From the NCBI GenBank assembly GCA_965246835.1, contig CBDFFQ010000001.1, forward strand, positions 2,728,001-2,792,000: a DNA stretch of 64,000 nucleotides. The letters are read 5' to 3'. Source of the DNA: JANPPS01 sp965246835 (lineage in GTDB: Bacteria > Pseudomonadota > Alphaproteobacteria > Acetobacterales > Acetobacteraceae). Numbering within the stretch: position 1 is the stretch's first letter; the number at the start of each line of letters is the position of its first letter. Positions 59,437 to 64,000 of this stretch are shown in pieces. The notes beneath the pieces were generated by a model. That model did no database searches. It was not told where the DNA came from and saw only the letters and a program-made list of their open reading frames with translations. The position numbers were made by a program, and so were the translations under genes.

Positions 59437-60799
59437 GCGTTGCCCCATACGCCTGGCGCATGACCTCGATCGCGGCCAGCTTGGCATGGAACGGTCCCCA
59501 GTCATCGCCGGACGCGATCGGCTCCCACACCGCCTGCACGTCCTCCACCAGCATCGTGCAGGGCGCGCCCTCGAAATAGGGGTGGCCGGGCTGCGCGCCT
59601 GGCGCCGGAAGGTAGCCGGACAGCACATCGCGCACCGGATCGAACGCCGCATCGCCCGGCACCCGCCCGGCGTAGCAGGCGAAGAACGCCGCCTCGAACG
59701 GCATCTGGCTCTCCGCTAGCCAGGTCCACCAGGCCTGTCCCAGGGCCGCATCGGCCTCCGCGCCTTGCGATGCGAGGCCGAGCCGGCGCAGCATCGCCGC
59801 ATCGAGCGCCGCGTGGAACGCCGGGGAGAAACCCTGCAGCACCGCCTCCAATTCGGCTTTGTCGCTGATCGGCAACAGACATTCCGCAAGCCGCACCAGG
59901 TTCCACAACAGCGTCTCCGGCTGCCGGCCATACGCATACAGGCCGGAATAATCGAAATAGGCCGCGGTAAAATCGGGGTCGTAGGTCGGCAGGAAGCGCC
60001 AGGGGCCGTAATCGAAGCTCTCGCCAGTCACGTTGATGTTGTCGGTGTTGAGCACGCCGTGCACGAAGCCCGCCGCCATCCAATGCGCGCCCGTATGCGC
60101 CACGCGGGCCACCACCTCAGCCAAGAATGCCGCCGCCCGGGGGGCCACATCCTCGCGCCAGGCGCCCGGCAGATAGTGGCGGATCGTGTGGTCCATCAGC
60201 GTCAGAACATGCTCCGGCTGCTCCAGCGCGCGGAACCGCTGGAAGCTGCCGATGCGGATATGGCTGTGGCTGAGCCGCACCAGCACGGCGGAGCGGGTGG
60301 GGGAGGGTTCGTCTCCCCGATGCAACGCCTCCCCGGTCTCGATCAGGCTGAAGGACCGGCTGGTATCCACGCCCAGCGCCTCCAGCATCAAGGTCGCCAG
60401 CACCTCGCGCACACCGCCTTGCAACGTGAGCCGCCCATCACCGCCGCGGGACCAGGGCGTGCGGCCGCTGCCCTTGGTGCCGAGATCCAGCACCCGGTCG
60501 CGGTCATCCAGCAACTGCGCAAACAGGAACCCGCGGCCATCGCCGAGATCGGGGTTGTAATGGCGGAACTGGTGGCCGTGGTAGCGGAGCGCCAGCGGCT
60601 GCCGCAGGCCGCCGGGCAGCGGCTCGAACCGGGCGAAGTGCCTGATCCAGTCAGCGTCCGATACCCCATCGAGCCCGATCGCTGCGGCGGCGCGGTCATT
60701 GCGGTAGCGCAGGATGGTGTCTGGGAAGCTCGCGGGCTCGACCGCATCGAAGAAAGCATCGCCGAGGCTGGCGTGGATCAGGCTGGGGCGGTAGGGCAT
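59399..60799 (-). CDS. selO: protein adenylyltransferase SelO
   Basis: Pseudokinase-fold AMPylase of 466 residues, the usual SelO length range. Motifs: YHGHQFRHYNPDLGDGRGF near 73-91, LGTKGSGRTPWSRGGDGRL with the Lys/Arg, GVDTSRSFSLIETGEALHR, and VHGVLNTDNINVTGESFDYG with the DNxN-like metal residues. It AMPylates proteins and responds to redox stress. The C-terminus carries no Cys tail like the eukaryotic selenoprotein. Start at 60797-60799. Confidence 0.95.
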   Translation of the reverse strand: MPYRPSLIHASLGDAFFDAVEPASFPDTILRYRNDRAAAAIGLDGVSDADWIRHFARFEPLPGGLRQPLALRYHGHQFRHYNPDLGDGRGFLFAQLLDDRDRVLDLGTKGSGRTPWSRGGDGRLTLQGGVREVLATLMLEALGVDTSRSFSLIETGEALHRGDEPSPTRSAVLVRLSHSHIRIGSFQRFRALEQPEHVLTLMDHTIRHYLPGAWREDVAPRAAAFLAEVVARVAHTGAHWMAAGFVHGVLNTDNINVTGESFDYGPWRFLPTYDPDFTAAYFDYSGLYAYGRQPETLLWNLVRLAECLLPISDKAELEAVLQGFSPAFHAALDAAMLRRLGLASQGAEADAALGQAWWTWLAESQMPFEAAFFACYAGRVPGDAAFDPVRDVLSGYLPAPGAQPGHPYFEGAPCTMLVEDVQAVWEPIASGDDWGPFHAKLAAIEVMRQAYGATLSETDATNRPVS

Positions 60800-60833
60800 C
60801 GCAGGACTATGCCACGCCCGGGGGGCCAGGACG

Positions 60834-61043
60834 ATGGACGCGCTGACCCTGTTCGGGCTGGTTGCCGTGAGTTTGATGCTGCTGTGCTACGCGATGGAGG
60901 CCCGGGGGCGGGGCTGGGTGCTGGGCTTCGCCGGGTCCTGCGCGCTGGGGTCGGCCTATGGGTTCCTGCAGGGCGCCTGGCCGTTCGGCGTAGTGGAGGC
61001 CGTGTGGGCGCTGGTGGCGTGGCGCCGCTGGAGCCGGGCATGA
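60834..61043 (+). CDS. small hydrophobic membrane protein
   Basis: Protein of 69 residues with two to three hydrophobic segments: LTLFGLVAVSLMLLCYAME, WVLGFAGSCALGSAYGFLQG, and WPFGVVEAVWALVAWRRW. This resembles small alphaproteobacterial membrane proteins in which a hydrophobic pair flanks a Tyr-rich turn; no function is known. Its stop overlaps the next ATG (ATGA), so it is coupled with the GT61-like gene. Confidence 0.8.
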   Translation: MDALTLFGLVAVSLMLLCYAMEARGRGWVLGFAGSCALGSAYGFLQGAWPFGVVEAVWALVAWRRWSRA

Positions 61044-62035
61044 TCCTCCGCCGCATCGACCCGGCGCTCCCGCACCTCCGCCTGATCGCCGCCGATCCCG
61101 CGATCGAGGAGCATCGGGACGCGATCTATGTCCCGTTCGCGTCCTACGAGCTGGATGCGGATGGCGCCTATGGCCTGTATGCGAAGGACGGCGCCCGGCT
61201 GTCGCCCTATTGCCGGGGGGCGGAGCGGGCGGCGGTCGGCGGCTGCGCGTGGATGGACCCGATCGAGGCGGAGGATGCACCGGACGAGACCTATATCTAT
61301 GCCGGGCCGCTGATCCAGCATTACGGGCATTTCCTGCTTGCCACGTTGTCACGGCTCTGGCCGTTCGCATCGGGCGGCGAGTGGCCGCGCTTCCTGTTCC
61401 ATGCGCACGAGGACCCCGCGGCGATGCCGGGCTTCGCGCGGGAGATGCTGGCGGCCCTGGGCATCACACCGGATCGCTGCGTGCGCTTCACCCGCCCCAC
61501 GCGCCTGCGCCACGTGATCGTGCCGGCGCCGGCGTTCGAGGAGCAGCATTTCGCCCATGACGCCTTCCAGCGCCTCTGCCGCGCGATCGGAGCCGAGGCC
61601 CAGGGCCCGCCCGGTCCGCCCGCCTACCTGTCCCGCAGCCGGCTGCGCTTTGGTGTTAAGAACATCGCCAATGAGGAGGCGGTCACGGATGTTCTCGCCC
61701 GGCAGGGGGTAGAAATCCTGTATCCGGAGGAGATGCCGCTCCAGGACCAGGTCGCGCTGTTCGGCTCGCCCCGTGTGATCATGGGCCTCGGCGGCTCCAG
61801 CTTCCACACCGCCATCTTCGCGCAGCCCACGAGCCGGCTGGTGACGGTGAACGTGGCGCTGATGGACAATCAGGTGCTGATCGACCGGTTGAACCTGAAC
61901 TGGGCGCTGTATCTCGCACCCACGGTGAGCGTGCCGCCCGAGGCGCGCGGGGAGGGGATCCTGGCGACGTACGCCTTCACGGACCCCGAAGCGGTGGCGA
62001 TGGATTTGTTGCGGGCGGCGCAGGGGGCAGGGTGA
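61040..62035 (+). CDS. glycosyltransferase 61-like (DUF563) protein
   Basis: Protein of 331 residues. GT61/DUF563 marks: DETYIYAGPLIQHYGHFLLA, which is the conserved His-Phe region, PPAYLSRSRLRFGVKNIANE, VLARQGVEILYPEEMPLQDQ and FGSPRVIMGLGGSSFHTAIF. Members transfer xylose or related sugars; acceptor unknown. Start ATG at 61040 overlapping the membrane protein stop; the much longer frame upstream is antisense to selO. Confidence 0.88.
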   Translation: MILRRIDPALPHLRLIAADPAIEEHRDAIYVPFASYELDADGAYGLYAKDGARLSPYCRGAERAAVGGCAWMDPIEAEDAPDETYIYAGPLIQHYGHFLLATLSRLWPFASGGEWPRFLFHAHEDPAAMPGFAREMLAALGITPDRCVRFTRPTRLRHVIVPAPAFEEQHFAHDAFQRLCRAIGAEAQGPPGPPAYLSRSRLRFGVKNIANEEAVTDVLARQGVEILYPEEMPLQDQVALFGSPRVIMGLGGSSFHTAIFAQPTSRLVTVNVALMDNQVLIDRLNLNWALYLAPTVSVPPEARGEGILATYAFTDPEAVAMDLLRAAQGAG

Positions 62036-62047
62036 AAGAGCGGCCAC

Positions 62048-62070
62048 CCCTCTCCCGAAGAGAGAGAGGG
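62048..62070. terminator. hairpin between convergent GT61-like and ureG genes
   Basis: CCCTCTC (62048-62054) pairs with GAGAGGG (62064-62070) across a nine-base loop, in the 42-bp gap between two convergent genes. No T tract on either side, so it may be a weak bidirectional terminator. Confidence 0.45.
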
Positions 62071-62077
62071 AAGGAAG

Positions 62078-62692
62078 TCAGACCAAACCCCCCTGCCGTT
62101 CGATGAACGCCGCCACCTCCGCGACGCCCTGCCCGGCGCGGACATTGGCGAACACGAACGGCCGCTCGCCGCGCATGCGCTTGCTGTCCCGGTCCATCAC
62201 CTCGAGGCTGGCGCCCACGTGTGGGGCCAGGTCGATCTTGTTGATGACCAGCAGATCGCTCCGTGTGATGCCGGGGCCGCCCTTGCGGGGGATCTTGTCG
62301 CCGGCCGAGACGTCGATCACGTAGATCGTGAGGTCTGCCAGTTCCGGGCTGAACGTCGCGGCCAGATTGTCGCCGCCGCTTTCGATCAGGATGATCTCCA
62401 ACGCCGGGAAGCGCCGCCGCATCTCGGCGATGCCCGCCAGGTTGATGCTGGCATCCTCCCGGATCGCGGTATGCGGGCAGCCGCCGGTCTCGATGCCCAG
62501 GATGCGGTCCGGCGTCAGCGAGCCCGCCCGGGTCAGGAACTCGGCATCTTCCTTGGTATAGATGTCATTGGTGATGGCCGCGATGTCGTAGCGGGGCGAG
62601 AAGCTGCGGCATAGCGCGTCCATCAGCGCCGTCTTGCCGGTGCCGACCGGGCCACCCACGCCCACCCGGAGCGGGCCGTTCTGCGAAGTCAT
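62078..62692 (-). CDS. ureG: urease accessory GTPase UreG
   Basis: SIMIBI GTPase of 204 residues that drives nickel delivery to urease. P-loop RVGVGGPVGTGKTALMDAL, IYTKEDAEFL, the metal-binding ETGGCPHTAIREDASINL (Cys-Pro-His), IESGGDNLAATFSPEL and VINKIDLAPHVGASLEVM all match UreG. The start ATG at 62690-62692 overlaps ureF by four bases. Last gene of the visible urease cluster. Confidence 0.97.
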   Translation of the reverse strand: MTSQNGPLRVGVGGPVGTGKTALMDALCRSFSPRYDIAAITNDIYTKEDAEFLTRAGSLTPDRILGIETGGCPHTAIREDASINLAGIAEMRRRFPALEIILIESGGDNLAATFSPELADLTIYVIDVSAGDKIPRKGGPGITRSDLLVINKIDLAPHVGASLEVMDRDSKRMRGERPFVFANVRAGQGVAEVAAFIERQGGLV

Positions 62693-63357
62693 GATCTGAA
62701 CAGCCTCGTATGTTGCGTCTCGTGCCGCGCCGCCGCGATGTCCGAGCGGAAGCACGCCCCACCGACCTCGTCCAGCCCGGCCTCCCGTGTATCGGCCACC
62801 AGCGCCAGAATCACGGGCTCCAGCGCCTGCAGGATGCGCAGCCCGGCGGTCTGCCCGAGCGGCACCAGGCGCACGGCGGCGCTCACCAGGTTGGCGGCCA
62901 GCGCATGCAGCAGCCCGGTGCAGGCGAGGTCTTCCGGGACACCGCGCGCGCTCATCAGCCGGGCCATGGCGATGGGGTAGGCGACGGTGGCCTCCCCGCC
63001 GCCCCAGACCTGGCCCGCGAGCGCAAAAGCCGTGCCCTGCGCCACCGTCTCCGCCCGCCGCTCCCGCGTGCCGGCGACGGCCTCCGCAAGCTCGGCCACG
63101 TCCTCACCGCGATGGGCGTGGCGCAGAAGGAGCGCGTCGCTACGGCCGGAGCCGTGGGTGAGCAGGGTGCCGATCCAATCGAGCGCCGTGGCCTCGTCCT
63201 GGATGTCGCCGGCCTCCACCGCCCATTCCAACCCCTGACTATAGGCATACCCGCCCGTCGGAAAGGCGGGGGAGCACGCCGTCAGCATCAGCAGAACGGC
63301 CGGACCTGGCACATCACTCCCCGGCATGTCACTCCCCGGCACATCACTCATGGTCAT
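62689..63357 (-). CDS. ureF: urease accessory protein UreF
   Basis: Protein of 222 residues of the UreF family, which links UreG to UreH and apo-urease. Marks: LLMLTACSPAFPTGGYAYSQ, GLEWAVEAGDIQDEATALDW, and the C-terminal AALAANLVSAAVRLVPLGQT-like segment (LVSAAVRLVPLGQTAG). N-terminal residues include a SDVPGSDMPGSDVPG repeat of low complexity. Start may be ATG at 63355-63357 or 63349-63351; both overlap the ureE end. Downstream it overlaps ureG. Confidence 0.93.
   Translation of the reverse strand: MTMSDVPGSDMPGSDVPGPAVLLMLTACSPAFPTGGYAYSQGLEWAVEAGDIQDEATALDWIGTLLTHGSGRSDALLLRHAHRGEDVAELAEAVAGTRERRAETVAQGTAFALAGQVWGGGEATVAYPIAMARLMSARGVPEDLACTGLLHALAANLVSAAVRLVPLGQTAGLRILQALEPVILALVADTREAGLDEVGGACFRSDIAAARHETQHTRLFRS
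63307..63350 (+). repeat. 15-bp tandem repeat at the start of ureF
   Basis: Three units close to CATCACTCCCCGG lie between 63307 and 63350, encoding the SDVPG / SDMPG / SDVPG repeat at the N-terminus of UreF and overlapping the ureE stop. In-frame, so the copy number could vary without frameshift. Confidence 0.6.
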
Positions 63358-63817
63358 GCGAATGCCCGCCCGGCGCATACGCCCCGGCCTCCGGATCGAA
63401 CGCCGCCTCGATCTCGCGCCCATGCCCGCCGAGCCCGCGCACCATGTCCGCGATCACATGGTCATACCGGATGCGCAGCACGGCGCCGATCACCTGCACC
63501 GGCAAATGGCGGTTGCCCAGGTGCCAGGCGATACGGACCAGTTGCTCCATGTCATGCGCATGGATGTCCAGCAGCTTCTCCGCCCGGGCCGCGACGCCCA
63601 CGACGCTCACCTGGCCATCGCCCGCATCGTCGATCAGCAGGCCATCTCCGTCGCGCAGCCGCGTCGCCTGCGGCAGGTCCACCAGCAATTCCTTGCCGGT
63701 CTCGGTCTGCATCACGATGCGGCGGCGGTGGCGGCGGTCGAAGTCGATCAGCACGCGGTCGATGGCCAAACCGGGGTCCCAGGTCCCGGATGGCAAGACC
63801 TGCGATGCGCGGATCAT
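63344..63817 (-). CDS. ureE: urease accessory nickel chaperone UreE
   Basis: Protein of 157 residues. It opens MIRASQVLPSGTWD and has the peptide-binding domain, then the metal domain with DMEQLVRIAWHLGNRHLPVQ (central His) and IRYDHVIADMVRGLG. The C-terminal tail is GGHSHDHE, a short His-rich end for nickel compared with the long tail of Klebsiella UreE. Start ATG at 63815-63817 is favoured by AAGGGGGT just upstream; a longer GTG start at 63841 is possible. Confidence 0.95.
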   Translation of the reverse strand: MIRASQVLPSGTWDPGLAIDRVLIDFDRRHRRRIVMQTETGKELLVDLPQATRLRDGDGLLIDDAGDGQVSVVGVAARAEKLLDIHAHDMEQLVRIAWHLGNRHLPVQVIGAVLRIRYDHVIADMVRGLGGHGREIEAAFDPEAGAYAPGGHSHDHE

Positions 63818-63841
63818 CTGGTTACCCCCTTCAGCCACCAA

Positions 63842-64000
63842 TCAGAACAGAAAATACCGCTGCGCCATCGGCAGCACAATCGCGGGTTCGCAGGTCAGCA
63901 GCACGCCATCGGCCCGAACTTCGTACGTTTCCGCATCCACCTCGATCACCGGCGTCGCGTCGTTCAGGACCATGCTGCGCTTGCCGATCTGCCCCCGCGT
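63842..64000 (-). CDS. ureC: urease alpha subunit, C-terminal end (cut by window edge)
   Basis: The last 52 codons of a gene entering from the right: RGQIGKRSMVLNDATPVIEV, then DAETYEVRADGVLLTCEP and LPMAQRYFLF with a stop. This is the conserved C-terminus of UreC, the nickel-containing catalytic subunit of urease. Gene order ureC-ureE-ureF-ureG on this strand is the common arrangement; the active site is outside the window. Start and most of the protein are not visible. Confidence 0.96.
   Translation of the reverse strand, partial: TRGQIGKRSMVLNDATPVIEVDAETYEVRADGVLLTCEPAIVLPMAQRYFLF

Overview
This window looks like chromosome from a high-GC alphaproteobacterium, most likely an Acetobacteraceae/Rhodospirillales member. 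That placement is an inference from gene content: heme A synthase (ctaA), ubiA, a usg-family gene, plant-type glutamate-cysteine ligase, DUF3297, RibA with a degenerate RibB-like N-terminus, the C-terminal end of ureC followed by ureEFG, and multi-PAS kinases. Most of the sequence is GC-rich. The clear compositional outlier is the toxin/immunity remnant near 1.76-2.27 kb.

Layout. (1) 1-2.3 kb: right part of an IS630-family element, a complete IS5-family element, then the truncated tip of an EndoU-type toxin with an overlapping putative immunity gene. (2) 2.3-7.6 kb: five-gene dipeptide/oligopeptide ABC transporter operon, minus strand. (3) 7.7-14.3 kb: APH/kinase fusion, tandem UspA, pirin, an Arg/Asp-rich repeat protein, a methyltransferase with ubiA, and glutamate-cysteine ligase. 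(4) 14.4-22.2 kb: SARP-like regulator with TPRs, SGNH hydrolase, tldD, multi-PAS histidine kinase overlapping ctaA. (5) 22.3-27.5 kb: glycosyltransferase plus VTT membrane protein, usg, groES-groEL with two CIRCE-like operators, two tandem cold-shock genes, an unknown Gly/Ala-rich protein.

(6) 27.55-31.8 kb: a GNAT acetyltransferase gene split by a nested insertion cluster (IS630 family, itself split by an IS256-family element, followed by IS5 family). Removing the insert and one copy of a flanking TGA restores the reading frame. (7) 31.8-40.4 kb: a long minus-strand run of substrate-binding protein, small lipoprotein, vWA/PP2C/kinase triad (TerY-P type), Phd/PIN toxin-antitoxin pair, DinG/XPD-like helicase, TerB-like protein and the broken GNAT gene. 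This is the most defence- or stress-island-like part of the window. (8) 40.4-47.3 kb: DUF3297-xthA, Uma2, acyltransferase, response regulator overlapping an NMT1-type binding protein, ribA, and an unknown gene coupled to an L,D-transpeptidase. (9) 47.4-49.9 kb: paaG-paaI-paaK. (10) 50-62 kb: topoisomerase IB, a glycosyltransferase/UDP-galactopyranose mutase fusion, DUF2141, VOC, EamA, ArnT-like GT39, rsmB, nitrilase, HicAB-like pair, selO, a small membrane protein and a GT61-like protein. (11) 62.1-64 kb: ureG-ureF-ureE and the 3' end of ureC, minus strand.

No tRNA, rRNA or CRISPR array was recognised by eye. No stretch over about 300 bases is without a gene or mobile element. The longest spacers are 23951-24174 (groES control region) and 26173-26415 (groEL terminator and cold-shock leader).
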